Part shown: positions 35,759 to 44,523 of the stretch, piece after piece
Layout of the letters: every line of letters begins with the position of its first letter
Position numbering within the stretch: the first letter of the stretch is position 1
DNA from: an uncultured Clostridia bacterium
GTDB lineage: Bacteria > Bacillota > Clostridia > UBA1381
Direction of reading: 5' to 3'
Assembly: GCA_934444735.1 (NCBI GenBank)
Contig: CAKSDE010000012.1
Location: 34,555-98,554 of the forward strand
DNA length: 64,000 nt
The notes under the pieces: model-generated
What the model saw: the letters and a program-made list of their open reading frames with translations, nothing else
Database searches by the model: none
Told to the model about the DNA's origin: nothing
Made by a program: the position numbers and the translations under genes

Positions 35759-36823
35759 ATGAAAAAAGCAATTATTGCAATGAGCGGCGGCGTGGATTCG
35801 AGTGTTGCGGCACTGCTTACAAAGGAAATGGATTTTGAGTGCATCGGCGCTACGATGAAGCTCTTTAATAATGACGATATAGGGGAAAAACGGGAAAATA
35901 CGTGCTGTTCTCTGGAGGATGTTGAGGACGCGAGAAGTGTTGCCGCGTCATTGGGAATGAAGTATTATGTTTTTGATTTTTCGGACTGTTTTAAAGAGGC
36001 TGTTATAGACCGTTTCATCGACGATTACGAGAACGGCAGAACACCGAACCCGTGTATTGACTGCAACAGATTTCTGAAATTTGAAAAACTGATGAGAAGA
36101 GCGGAAGAACTGGAATTTGATTATGTTGTAACCGGGCATTACGCGCGGATTGAAGAAGAAAACGGCAGATATATATTAAAAAAAGCGATAGATGACACGA
36201 AAGATCAGAGCTATGTTCTTTATTCGATGACGCAAAAGCAGCTGGCGCATACCCTTTTTCCGTTGGGAGCGCTGAAAAAAACGCAGGTAAGAGAGATTGC
36301 CGAGGCGCATGGGTTTATAAATGCAAGAAAGCACGACAGTCAGGATATATGCTTTGTTCAAAGCGGTAAATATTCGGATTTTATCAGGCAGTATACAGGA
36401 AAAGACTATCCCGAGGGGGATTTTTTGGATATTTCGGGAAACGTTTTGGGACGGCATAAGGGAATTATAAATTACACCGTCGGACAGCGAAAAGGTCTTG
36501 GAATATCTGCTGAAAATCCGCTTTATGTAAAAGGCGTGTCTTTGGAAAACAATACGGTTACTTTATGTTCGAATGATGAACTGTTTACAAAGACTCTTAC
36601 TGCGAAGAATATAAACCTCATACCTATGGATGAAATCGACGGGACGATACGGGTTGCCGCAAAGGTCAGATACCGCCAAAAGGAACAGCCTGCGACTGTA
36701 AGACAGACGGGGGAGGACAGCTTTACGGTAGAATTTGACGAGCCGCAGCGCGCAATTACAAAAGGGCAGGCTGTGGTATTGTATGACGGAGATGTTGTTG
36801 TCGGCGGAGGAACCATCATATGA
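35759..36823 (+). CDS. mnmA: tRNA 2-thiouridine(34) synthase MnmA
   Basis: 354 aa. PP-loop AMSGGVDSS at the N-terminus, catalytic cysteines in NPCIDCNRFLKF and in QDICFVQ, and a C-terminal beta-barrel domain for tRNA. It adds sulfur to U34 of Lys/Glu/Gln tRNAs, normally fed by IscS/TusA-type donors. ATG 35759 follows GAAAGG; the 33-codon upstream extension overlaps hydE and is rejected. The TGA overlaps the LysR start (ATGA). Confidence 0.95.
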   Translation: MKKAIIAMSGGVDSSVAALLTKEMDFECIGATMKLFNNDDIGEKRENTCCSLEDVEDARSVAASLGMKYYVFDFSDCFKEAVIDRFIDDYENGRTPNPCIDCNRFLKFEKLMRRAEELEFDYVVTGHYARIEEENGRYILKKAIDDTKDQSYVLYSMTQKQLAHTLFPLGALKKTQVREIAEAHGFINARKHDSQDICFVQSGKYSDFIRQYTGKDYPEGDFLDISGNVLGRHKGIINYTVGQRKGLGISAENPLYVKGVSLENNTVTLCSNDELFTKTLTAKNINLIPMDEIDGTIRVAAKVRYRQKEQPATVRQTGEDSFTVEFDEPQRAITKGQAVVLYDGDVVVGGGTII

Positions 36824-37740
36824 CATTGCAGCAGATATTTTATGTGATAACGATTTCGGATTTTGAATCGATGAATAAGGCGGCACAGGCGCTTTTTATA
36901 TCGCAGCCGACTCTCACAAGCGCCGTAAAGGAGCTTGAGGCCGAGGTGGGAATAAATATATTTCAGCGAAGCGGAAAAGGGACTGTGCTTACGGCTGAGG
37001 GAAAGGAATTTTTGGTTTACGCACGCCAGCTCTATCAGCAGTATGAGCTTTTGTGCGGAAAATACACCAACCCTCAAAATATCAAAAGAAAATTCGGAGT
37101 TTCCTCGCAGCACTATTCATTTGCGGTAAAGGCCTTTGTCGAAACGGTAAAGCAGTTTGATATTTTAAGCTATGAATTTGCGATGCGCGAGGGTAAGACT
37201 ACCGAGGTGATAGATGACGTAAGCACCTTAAAAAGTGAGGTGGGTATACTTTATTTAAACGACTTTAACAGGAAGGTTATAAATAAATATCTGCGTGATA
37301 ATGATTTGGAGTTTCATCATCTGATAAACTGCAAGGCGTATGTTTATCTGTGGAAAAATCATCCGCTGGCGAAGAAAAAATCGATCAGCTTTAATGAGCT
37401 TACAGACTATCCGTGCCTTTCGTTTGAACAGGGAGAAAAGGGATCGTTTTATTTTGCGGAGGAAATTTTGAGTACAAACGAATATCCGCAGATAATAAAA
37501 GTTACGGATCGCTCGACTATGCTCAATTTAATGGTGGGACTCGGCGGATATACACTTTGTTCGGGAATAATCTGCGAGGAGTTAAACGGCAGTGATTTTG
37601 TCGCCGTTCCGTTTTCAGAGGATTCGGATAACCCGAATCCGGCAATGGAGATAGGGTATATCATAAAAAAGCAAAATCCTTTGACGCCGACCGGCAAAAT
37701 TTACATAGAAGAAATGATTAAATATCTGAATAATATCTGA
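36820..37740 (+). CDS. LysR family transcriptional regulator
   Basis: 306 aa. N-terminal HTH (MNKAAQALFISQPTLTSAVKELE) and a C-terminal periplasmic-binding-like effector domain from about residue 90. It is translationally coupled to mnmA through ATGA and probably ends the Rrf2-hydE-mnmA transcript. The effector is unknown; no divergent target gene is adjacent. Confidence 0.9.
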   Translation: MTLQQIFYVITISDFESMNKAAQALFISQPTLTSAVKELEAEVGINIFQRSGKGTVLTAEGKEFLVYARQLYQQYELLCGKYTNPQNIKRKFGVSSQHYSFAVKAFVETVKQFDILSYEFAMREGKTTEVIDDVSTLKSEVGILYLNDFNRKVINKYLRDNDLEFHHLINCKAYVYLWKNHPLAKKKSISFNELTDYPCLSFEQGEKGSFYFAEEILSTNEYPQIIKVTDRSTMLNLMVGLGGYTLCSGIICEELNGSDFVAVPFSEDSDNPNPAMEIGYIIKKQNPLTPTGKIYIEEMIKYLNNI

Positions 37741-37851
37741 ATGTGCCTGTGCTGCATTATTTCGGCTTTATTTATTTTGTAAAAAATAGCTAAATTTTAA
37801 TTGCTTGATTGTGAGTTTGGCTTTATTATTAAAAGTTAATGCCTTTTTGGC

Positions 37852-37880
37852 TTGACATAAGAGAAATAATATGTTAAAAT
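37852..37880 (+). promoter_or_regulatory. Sigma-A promoter of the FAD oxidoreductase gene
   Basis: TTGACA (37852-37857), 17-bp spacer, TAAAAT (37875-37880). The 90-nt leader contains a small GC-rich dyad (CTGTCGGACGGACGGCAG). Confidence 0.75.
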
Positions 37881-37970
37881 TAAATGTCGTGTGAAAATGC
37901 GAAAAACAATTTATAAGGTATTTTTATTCGTAAAGAGCTGTCGGACGGACGGCAGAATGGAGATGTAAAT

Positions 37971-39377
37971 ATGAAAAAGGATATAGTAATAATCGGCGCG
38001 GGACCTGCCGGAATATTTCTTGCAATGGAAATGATAAAAAAGGGAAGCAAGAAATCAATCATGATAGTTGAAAAGGGGCAGCCTGTGGAAAAAAGACATT
38101 GCCCGAAAAATAAAACAAAGCAATGCGTAAACTGCAAACCGTTTTGCCATATAACAACGGGATTTTCGGGTGCCGGTGCATTTTCTGACGGAAAGCTTTC
38201 TTTAAGCCCCGATGTCGGCGGTGATTTTCCCACTCTTATAGGTTATGAGGAAACACGTGAGCTGATAGATTATACGGATAGTATTTATCTGGAGTTTGGT
38301 GCGGATAATTTTATAGAAGGCGTAAGCAATCCGGAAAAGGTTAAAGAGATAAGAAAAAGAGCTATTCAGGCAGGATTAAAGCTTGTTGACTGCCCAATAC
38401 GTCATTTGGGGACGGAAAAAGCACAGGATATTTACCACAAAATCCAGACATATTTGCAGGATAACGGTGTGGAAATATTATTCGGATATCAGTGTAACAA
38501 TATCATTCTTGAAAACGGAGAATGTAAAGGTGTGTGCGTAGAAAGTGTTGACGGAAAGCATACGTCGTATGATATATATGCAGACCGTACAATTATGGCG
38601 GTCGGAAGGCGCGGCGCGGATTGGCTGGAAAAGCTCTGTGAGGAGCATAAGGTAGTGCATAAGCCGGGAACGGTTGACATCGGCGTGAGAGTGGAAGTGC
38701 GCAACGAGATCATGGAAGAGGTTAATAAAGTTTTGTATGAATCGAAACTTATAGGATATCCTTTGCCGTTTAAAAATAAGGTGAGAACATTCTGCCAGAA
38801 TCCGGGAGGATTTGTAAGCCAGGAAAATTATGATAATAACCTTGCGGTGGTAAACGGTCACTCATATAAGGATTTGAAATCGGAAAATACGAACCTTGCG
38901 ATACTCTGCTCGCATAACTTTAACGCTCCCTTTAATCAGCCGATTGCATATGCGCAGAAAATAGGAGAGCTTACAAATATGCTTGCGGCAGGACATATTT
39001 TGGTGCAGCGCTACGGCGATATAATAGACGGTAAGCGTACATGGCCGAAAGAGCTTAGTATGTCAAATGTAAAGCCGACGCTCCCCGATGCTGTGGCGGG
39101 TGATATTACTGCGGCTATACCGTACCGTACAATGATAAATATTATTAACTTTATCCAAGCGGTAGACCATGTTGTGCCGGGCTTTGCGAGCGTTGAAACA
39201 CTTTTATATTCGCCTGAACTGAAATTCTACAGTAATAAGGTAAATATCGATACGGACTTAAAGACGAGCATCAGAAACTTCTTCTGTCTGGGTGACGCAA
39301 GCGGCTGGACAAGAGGTCTTATGATGGCATCTGTTATGGGTGTATTCATGGCGAGAAAGTTATTGGAAGAAGAATAA
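37971..39377 (+). CDS. FAD-dependent oxidoreductase with N-terminal four-cysteine motif
   Basis: 468 aa. Rossmann FAD-binding motif GAGPAGIFLAMEM at residues 9-21 and a C-terminal FAD-contact region (CLGDASGWTRGLMMASVMG). Cysteines C44, C52, C55 and C59 (CX7CX2CX3C) just after the first Rossmann unit could hold an Fe-S cluster. It resembles uncharacterised COG2509-type dehydrogenases. Its reaction is unknown. A small hypothetical gene follows after 27 bp. Confidence 0.82.
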   Translation: MKKDIVIIGAGPAGIFLAMEMIKKGSKKSIMIVEKGQPVEKRHCPKNKTKQCVNCKPFCHITTGFSGAGAFSDGKLSLSPDVGGDFPTLIGYEETRELIDYTDSIYLEFGADNFIEGVSNPEKVKEIRKRAIQAGLKLVDCPIRHLGTEKAQDIYHKIQTYLQDNGVEILFGYQCNNIILENGECKGVCVESVDGKHTSYDIYADRTIMAVGRRGADWLEKLCEEHKVVHKPGTVDIGVRVEVRNEIMEEVNKVLYESKLIGYPLPFKNKVRTFCQNPGGFVSQENYDNNLAVVNGHSYKDLKSENTNLAILCSHNFNAPFNQPIAYAQKIGELTNMLAAGHILVQRYGDIIDGKRTWPKELSMSNVKPTLPDAVAGDITAAIPYRTMINIINFIQAVDHVVPGFASVETLLYSPELKFYSNKVNIDTDLKTSIRNFFCLGDASGWTRGLMMASVMGVFMARKLLEEE

Positions 39378-39404
39378 TTTTGACATAACAGCGAGGACGA
39401 AGCA

Positions 39405-39677
39405 ATGAAAAATATTATTTGTAAAGTATCGGCTAAGCATTGGATTTATAATCGCGGGACTGTAAACAGGGGCGTTTTGAAAATAATATCGGTACCCGAA
39501 AAACATATAGATAAATCTGCTTGGAAGAGGGAAGCGAAAGTTTTCAGAAAAATGGATTTTGACAAGGAAGATTACGAGCTTACTTTGGAATATTATAACA
39601 CAGATAATATTGATGAAATAGATAATGCAGAGATTATAGAAACGGACAGATTCTGGCTGTCGGAGGTCAGAGGTTAA
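39405..39677 (+). CDS. Small hypothetical protein
   Basis: 90 aa, acidic C-terminal half, no signal peptide or membrane segment, no family recognised. ATG 39405 has GAGGACG at about 8 bp. It lies 27 bp downstream of the FAD oxidoreductase and before a shared terminator, so it is probably co-transcribed. Confidence 0.6.
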   Translation: MKNIICKVSAKHWIYNRGTVNRGVLKIISVPEKHIDKSAWKREAKVFRKMDFDKEDYELTLEYYNTDNIDEIDNAEIIETDRFWLSEVRG

Positions 39678-39689
39678 ATATATAAAAAT

Positions 39690-39733
39690 AAAGCACCCAT
39701 TTGCCTGTTTTTCAGACAAATGAGTGCTTTTAA
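39690..39733. terminator. Bidirectional terminator
   Basis: AAAGCACCCATTTG and CAAATGAGTGCTTT arms with one mismatch, flanked by A and T runs, between the hypothetical gene and the convergent esterase. Confidence 0.88.
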
Positions 39734-39736
39734 CGT

Positions 39737-40498
39737 TTATTTTAACATCCACTCCAGTACATATTGAATGTATTCGTCCCAAAATGCCCATGAATGTGTG
39801 CCGGCGGATTCTCTGTAGGTGAAATCATAGTGCAGCTTTTCAAAATGTTCCTTTAATTTTACGTTTTCCTTGTACATAAAATCTTCGGTGCCTTCACCCA
39901 TAAAAATACGCGGCTTTAACGGATGGGAGTCGCATTTTTCGGCAAGGTAAAATAAGTCGTCTTGGGGAGGAATATCGATATTTTCGCCCCAGATGGGTAT
40001 GTATGTTTCCTTGAAAGTGTCGGTAAGCCCGATTATATCCGCAACGCTGGATAACCCGGCGGCAGCGGAAAAATGTTCGCACTCGGTGAGCCCGATCTTT
40101 AATGCTCCGTATCCGCCCATCGAAAGCCCGGCGATAAAATTATCCTCGCGTTTGTCCGAAACATTGAAAATTTCTTTCATAATACTCGGTAATTCTTTTG
40201 CAATATATGTATAGTATTTTCCGCCGTATTTCATGTCGGTGTAAAAGCTTCTTCCCGCGGCGGGCATTATAACGCATATACCGTATTCCTGGGCGTAACG
40301 CTCTATTGATGTGCGGCGCAGCCAAATTGAATGATCGTCACTCAGACCGTGCAAAAGATACAGGCACCTGAATTTGCCGTCGGCGGTATTTTGAGAAACG
40401 CCGATTTCGCCGTCATTGCTTTTTTGAGGAATAACTACATATACCGTAGTCTGCATTCCAAGATTTTCGCTGAAAATATTTAGTTCCGATAAAGCCAT
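39737..40498 (-). CDS. Esterase D-like alpha/beta hydrolase (PF00756)
   Basis: 253 aa, no signal peptide. Oxyanion region LYLLHGLSDDHSIWL, nucleophile elbow GLSMGGYG, the acid in GEGTEDFM and the catalytic His in GTHSWAFW make a complete triad. The family includes acetyl-xylan, feruloyl and S-formylglutathione esterases; being cytoplasmic, it likely acts on imported small esters. Monocistronic with its own strong promoter. Confidence 0.88.
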   Translation of the reverse strand: MALSELNIFSENLGMQTTVYVVIPQKSNDGEIGVSQNTADGKFRCLYLLHGLSDDHSIWLRRTSIERYAQEYGICVIMPAAGRSFYTDMKYGGKYYTYIAKELPSIMKEIFNVSDKREDNFIAGLSMGGYGALKIGLTECEHFSAAAGLSSVADIIGLTDTFKETYIPIWGENIDIPPQDDLFYLAEKCDSHPLKPRIFMGEGTEDFMYKENVKLKEHFEKLHYDFTYRESAGTHSWAFWDEYIQYVLEWMLK

Positions 40499-40528
40499 AA
40501 TTTACTTCTTCTTTCTTTTTTTGCTTTT

Positions 40529-40557
40529 AGTATAGCAAATGTCGGAATAAATGTCAA
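40529..40557 (-). promoter_or_regulatory. Sigma-A promoter of the esterase gene
   Basis: Minus strand: TTGACA (40557-40552), 17-bp spacer, TATACT (40534-40529). Confidence 0.8.
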
Positions 40558-40608
40558 GAAAGTAATTGTAAGTTGACAAAACAGTTTGGAAAAAAATTAA
40601 AAATGGGC

Positions 40609-40637
40609 TTGACAAAAATCGAGGAATATGCTAAAAT
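40609..40637 (+). promoter_or_regulatory. Promoter of the glycine riboswitch-symporter transcript
   Basis: TTGACA (40609-40614), 17-bp spacer, TAAAAT (40632-40637). Transcription should begin near 40644, leaving room for only one aptamer. Confidence 0.8.
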
Positions 40638-40672
40638 ATATTTGTATTTTATTCCATAGAAGCTTTCGGAAT

Positions 40673-40782
40673 GTTACAGACCGGAAGTGGAGGAAACTCC
40701 GGAGAAGTTCTTAAATGAGCTGCCGAAGGGGCAAGGTTCGACCGGACCGAAACTCTCAGGCAAATGGACGGACAAAATAACA
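40673..40782 (+). ncRNA. Glycine riboswitch, single aptamer
   Basis: Conserved glycine-aptamer blocks are present in order: GGAGAAG (40701 on), GCTGCCGAAGGGGCAAGG (40719 on) and AAACTCTCAGGCAAATGGAC (40750 on), closed by GTTA/TAAC. The promoter lies immediately upstream, so there is no full second aptamer; a small hairpin ATTCC...GGAAT at about 40651-40672 may be a degenerate partner. The downstream gene is a Na+/amino-acid symporter, a known target class for singlet glycine riboswitches. Confidence 0.92.
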
Positions 40783-40827
40783 TTTTTTGTGCATATTCTG
40801 CATAAATACGTAAGTGATTTTTGTATG

Positions 40828-40866
40828 TCTGTATTTTCCGAAGTTGGAAAATACAGATATTTTTTT
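40828..40866 (+). terminator. Riboswitch expression-platform terminator
   Basis: TCTGTATTTTCC (40828-40839) pairs with GGAAAATACAGA (40846-40857), followed by TATTTTTTT and then the GGAGGGG ribosome site. It is the likely regulated step; direction (on or off with glycine) cannot be read by eye. Confidence 0.85.
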
Positions 40867-40877
40867 GGAGGGGCACA

Positions 40878-42299
40878 ATGGAAACACTATTGAAAATCGT
40901 ACAAACAATCAACTTTTACTTATCGGACTACATTCTGATATTTTTGCTTATCGGTGTAGGCTTGCTGTTCTCGTTTAAAACAAAGTTCGTTCAGGTACGC
41001 TGCTTTGGCGAGGGTATGCGCAAGGTTTTCGGTAAGATCAATTTAAACGGCGGAAAGCAGAAGAACGGTTTGAGCTCATTTCAGGCATTGTCAACCGCGA
41101 TTGCGGCACAGGTCGGAACTGGTAATATAGTCGGCGCCTGCGGAGCGATTCTTACAGGCGGACCGGGGGCAATTTTCTGGATGTGGATTATTGCATTCTT
41201 CGGAATGGCGACAATTTACGCAGAGGCGGTATTGGCACAGAAAACAAGAATCAAAAATGAGGACGGGGAAGTTTTGGGCGGTCCTGTTTACTACATAAAG
41301 ACAGCATTCAAGGGCAAATTCGGCTCATTTCTGGCAGGATTTTTTGCGATTGCGATTATACTTGCGCTCGGATTCATGGGCTGTATGGTACAGTCTAACT
41401 CAATCGGCGCTGCGTGCAATACTGCATTCGGTATTCCGAACTGGGTTGTCGGTATAATAATTGCTGCGATTTCGGGATTCGTATTCTTCGGCGGTGTGCA
41501 GAGAATTGCGTCGGTTACGGAGAAGATAGTTCCTATTATGGCGCTTTTGTATCTTGTCGGTGGAATTGCCGTTCTTATCGCGAGAATACAGTATGTTCCC
41601 GAAACCTTCGGTATGATATTTAAGTATGCGTTCCAACCGAATGCAATTATCGGCGGCGGAATCGGTTATGCTTTGAAAACGGCTATCAGCCAGGGCGTAA
41701 AGAGAGGATTGTTCTCGAATGAAGCCGGAATGGGTTCGACACCGCACGCACACGCTATGGCAAACGTTGAAAAACCGCATGACCAGGGCGTTGTGGCAAT
41801 GATCGGTGTATTTATAGATACATTCCTCGTGCTTACAATGACGGCTTTGATTGTAATTTCAACACTTTATGCGGGAGACGGAATCCTTGCAGGCGGTGCG
41901 GCAGACGGCATTGATAAGACAAATATGGCGCAGACAGCTTTTGCAAGCGTGTTCGGCAGCGGATTCGGTAATGGCTTTGTTGCAATATGTCTTTTGTTCT
42001 TTGCATTTTCAACAATACTCGGCTGGAACTTGTTCGGTAAGATAAACGTAGAGTATCTGTTCGGCAAGAAAGCAACATTTGCTTATTCGGTTATAGCGGT
42101 AATATTCGTTTTCCTGGGTTCATGCCTGTCAAATGACCTGGTGTGGGAGCTTACGGATATGTTCAATCAGCTCATGGTTATCCCGAACGTTATAGCGCTT
42201 GTGGCACTTTCGGGAATGGTTGTTGCAACATCGAAGGGTTTGGACAAAAAAGCGGATAACAGCGGCTCATCGAAGAAAAAGGAAACAATAAAGAAATAA
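40878..42299 (+). CDS. Sodium:alanine/glycine symporter (AGCS family)
   Basis: 473 aa polytopic carrier. Family signatures include SSFQALSTAIAAQVGTGNI, GGPGAIFWMW, KTAISQGVKRGLFSNEAGMG and a C-terminal GWNLFGK. It couples Na+ entry to uptake of alanine or glycine. ATG 40878 follows GGAGGGG; the 19-codon upstream extension lies in the riboswitch terminator. Control by a glycine riboswitch argues that glycine is the sensed substrate. Confidence 0.95.
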   Translation: METLLKIVQTINFYLSDYILIFLLIGVGLLFSFKTKFVQVRCFGEGMRKVFGKINLNGGKQKNGLSSFQALSTAIAAQVGTGNIVGACGAILTGGPGAIFWMWIIAFFGMATIYAEAVLAQKTRIKNEDGEVLGGPVYYIKTAFKGKFGSFLAGFFAIAIILALGFMGCMVQSNSIGAACNTAFGIPNWVVGIIIAAISGFVFFGGVQRIASVTEKIVPIMALLYLVGGIAVLIARIQYVPETFGMIFKYAFQPNAIIGGGIGYALKTAISQGVKRGLFSNEAGMGSTPHAHAMANVEKPHDQGVVAMIGVFIDTFLVLTMTALIVISTLYAGDGILAGGAADGIDKTNMAQTAFASVFGSGFGNGFVAICLLFFAFSTILGWNLFGKINVEYLFGKKATFAYSVIAVIFVFLGSCLSNDLVWELTDMFNQLMVIPNVIALVALSGMVVATSKGLDKKADNSGSSKKKETIKK

Positions 42300-42319
42300 T
42301 CGGAAAAAATTTGGGGGAT

Positions 42320-42362
42320 AAAAATGAGTTCGGCATTGTGCTGAACTCATTTTTGCTTTTTT
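42320..42362 (+). terminator. Intrinsic terminator of the symporter gene
   Basis: AAAATGAGTTC (42321-42331) and GAACTCATTTT (42343-42353), followed by TGCTTTTTTG. Confidence 0.85.
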
Positions 42363-42381
42363 GTGAAAATTTGCTGATTTT

Positions 42382-43398
42382 ATGGAAAAATATGGAAATA
42401 TTGTGGTTCCGTGTCAATATACAAAAATAGAAACTGATTGGAAACAGGGGGACAACAGTATATTTATTGTTGGTGATGATAATAAAAAGGTAGGAGCTAT
42501 AGATCAAGCCGGAAATATAATAATACCGATAGAATATGATGGTGTATTTTTTTACAATAAGGACACTATAGGTGTAAAAAAAGATGGTATGGGTGGAATC
42601 TTGAATTCAAAAGGAGATATTGTTTTACCGATTGAATATAAAAATATTATAAGGCTCGCCAAAGATAGATTTATAGTAGAAAAAGATGATAAGAAAGGAA
42701 TTGTTGATAGTAACAATAACGCACTTTCACCGATGATATATGATGACATATACGGGATACATAGTTTTGGAATGTGGTTTTATCAATACCGCAAGGATTT
42801 AGATTCTCATGACATCTATGTTGTACAACAAGGCGATAAATACGGAATAATTTCCAAATACGGTAAGGAGTTGATTCCCTGTGAATATAACTATGATCAA
42901 ATAGGCGATGCTTTTGTAGATAACGGTACACTGTACTGTTCATTAGGCACAGATGAGGGCTGGGGCATTGCAAAGGTATACGATCCGCAGCTTGCCGAAG
43001 ATGTTATCCATAAAGTAATCTTTACAATCGGCGAGCACAATTCAAGAGTATTCGGCAAATTGCAGGAAAACGATGTCGCACCGATTATCCGCAACAACCG
43101 TACAATGCTCCCGGCAAGAGCGGTTGCGGAAAGTCTTGGCGGAACAGTCGGCTGGGATGAAAATAACAAGGCAGTAACGGTAAACGGCAAGAATAAAAAC
43201 GGCGAAGATGTGTCGCTTGTTATAAATATCGGCTCGGATACGGCATATGTAAACGGCGAGGCGGTAACGCTTGACAGTCCCGCATTTATCGAAAATAACC
43301 GCACATACACACCTGTGCGCTTTATCGCGGAAAACCTCGGCGCCGACGTTTCGTGGGACGAGGATAATCAGAGAGTTATATTAGAAAAAAATAATTAA
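42382..43398 (+). pseudogene. 5'-truncated WG-repeat / copper amine oxidase N-domain protein
   Basis: 338 codons remain. The first ATG falls inside a WG-type repeat (EKYGNIVVPCQYTKI), followed by about four more repeats (KVGAIDQAGNIIIPIEYDGV and similar) and a C-terminal copper-amine-oxidase N-like stalk (RNNRTMLPARAVAESLGGTV, ENNRTYTPVRFIAENLGADV). There is no signal peptide, although such proteins are exported, and no ribosome site. The gene appears cut at its 5' end, just beyond the symporter terminator. Confidence 0.72.
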
Positions 43399-43412
43399 GT
43401 GGTGCGGAAAAC

Positions 43413-43530
43413 TGCACAGACCGCGTAAAAGCACCCCTTAGGGCTGTTGAAAAAAATGCACAGACCGCATAAAATGTAAAAAAACATTTTAAGCAACCCC
43501 CATTAGGGTTTGTTGCTGGGAAATACACAG
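43413..43530. repeat. Decayed short direct repeats
   Basis: TGCACAGACCGC-TAAAA occurs at 43413 and 43457, with a weaker match (ATACACAGAACTC) near 43523. Between copies lie related GCACCCCTTAGGG / GCAACCCCCATTAGGG segments. Non-coding, between the broken WG gene and its terminator. Confidence 0.5.
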
Positions 43531-43536
43531 AACTCA

Positions 43537-43571
43537 AAAAATAGCTGCATCAATTGTGATGCAGCTATTTT
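43537..43571. terminator. Bidirectional terminator
   Basis: ATAGCTGCATCA and TGATGCAGCTAT arms around an ATTG loop, flanked by AAAA and TTTT. It serves the WG remnant and the convergent deacetylase. Confidence 0.85.
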
Positions 43572-44308
43572 CAGCTGACGGGGATTTGCCTGCCGGCGGA
43601 GTTGATTTTAAAGCTGTCGGGATAAATAAGCTCGGATACGGTTGCAAATTCGTGATTTTCGCCGAGCATGGCAATAACGTCCGCCAAAGCCGAGTAGGTA
43701 AAATCGGTACCTGTATGCATTAAAATTATATCGCCGTTTTGAGCTTTTTTCAGACGGTTTAAAATGTTATCTACAGATGCGGCTTTGTAGTCAAGACTGT
43801 CTAAAGACCACTGTATGTAGGTTCTGCCGCTGTTCTCGCAGAGGTCAATCACATCATTATTATACTCGCCGTAGCCGCCGCGAACCAGATGTATGTCGGA
43901 GGCGATAACATTTTCGATTGCGCGGTCGCATTTTTCGAGGTCGGCGGAAATTTCATTGCGGCTCATCTTCTGATAGTGCGCATGATTATACGAGTGTGCG
44001 CCGATTTCGTGACCGTTTGCGTATATTTTCTTCAATGCCTCGGGATATTTTTCCGCCCATGTGCCGACAACAAAAAATGTGGCGTGTATTTTGTTTTTTT
44101 CAAGCGTATTTAAAATAGAGTCGATATCCTCATCACCCCAGGCGCAGTTGAAGGTGAGTGCGATTTTGGTATCGGTGCGCTTGACCGAATATATTGGGAT
44201 TTTTTTCTCACCGGCACGCGATACCGATATGAAGAGAGTAAGTGCGGAAAATACGGCAATTACAATCCCTAAAAAGAAAACTTTTTTCTTCAATACAAAT
44301 ATTTTCAA
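43571..44308 (-). CDS. Polysaccharide deacetylase, sporulation PdaB/YlxY type
   Basis: 245 aa. A membrane anchor or signal segment (about residues 8-28) precedes a NodB domain: ALTFNCAWGDEDI (motif 1), GAHSYNHA with the metal His pair, RGGYGEYN (motif 3), WSLDSLDY and ILMHTG. The NCAWGDE form of motif 1 is typical of PdaB/YlxY sporulation proteins. The start is TTG 44308 with GAGAGGTG at 8 bp. It probably acts on spore or cell-wall glycan. Confidence 0.82.
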   Translation of the reverse strand: MKIFVLKKKVFFLGIVIAVFSALTLFISVSRAGEKKIPIYSVKRTDTKIALTFNCAWGDEDIDSILNTLEKNKIHATFFVVGTWAEKYPEALKKIYANGHEIGAHSYNHAHYQKMSRNEISADLEKCDRAIENVIASDIHLVRGGYGEYNNDVIDLCENSGRTYIQWSLDSLDYKAASVDNILNRLKKAQNGDIILMHTGTDFTYSALADVIAMLGENHEFATVSELIYPDSFKINSAGRQIPVS

Positions 44309-44435
44309 AATGTGTTCACCTCTCAGATTAAAAAAGTGCATACTTAAATATATGCAGAATTAACAAGCGATATAACCGTATTTATTGAAAAAATCGGCAA
44401 ATGATTTCAGTGTTTGAATTTATGAGGGTAAGCTA

Positions 44436-44464
44436 TTGACTATCGCGAAAAATTGTGATAGAAT
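44436..44464 (+). promoter_or_regulatory. Promoter of the gdpP-ftsH cluster
   Basis: TTGACT (44436-44441), 17-bp spacer, TAGAAT (44459-44464). Confidence 0.72.
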
Positions 44465-44523
44465 AGAAAATGTGTATACTGTAGGGATTTATTGCCGCTT
44501 TTGGCGGAGAAACGGAGAACTGC

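Noticed and set aside
40609..40780. Tandem glycine riboswitch
   Set aside because: Only one set of conserved aptamer blocks fits between promoter and terminator.
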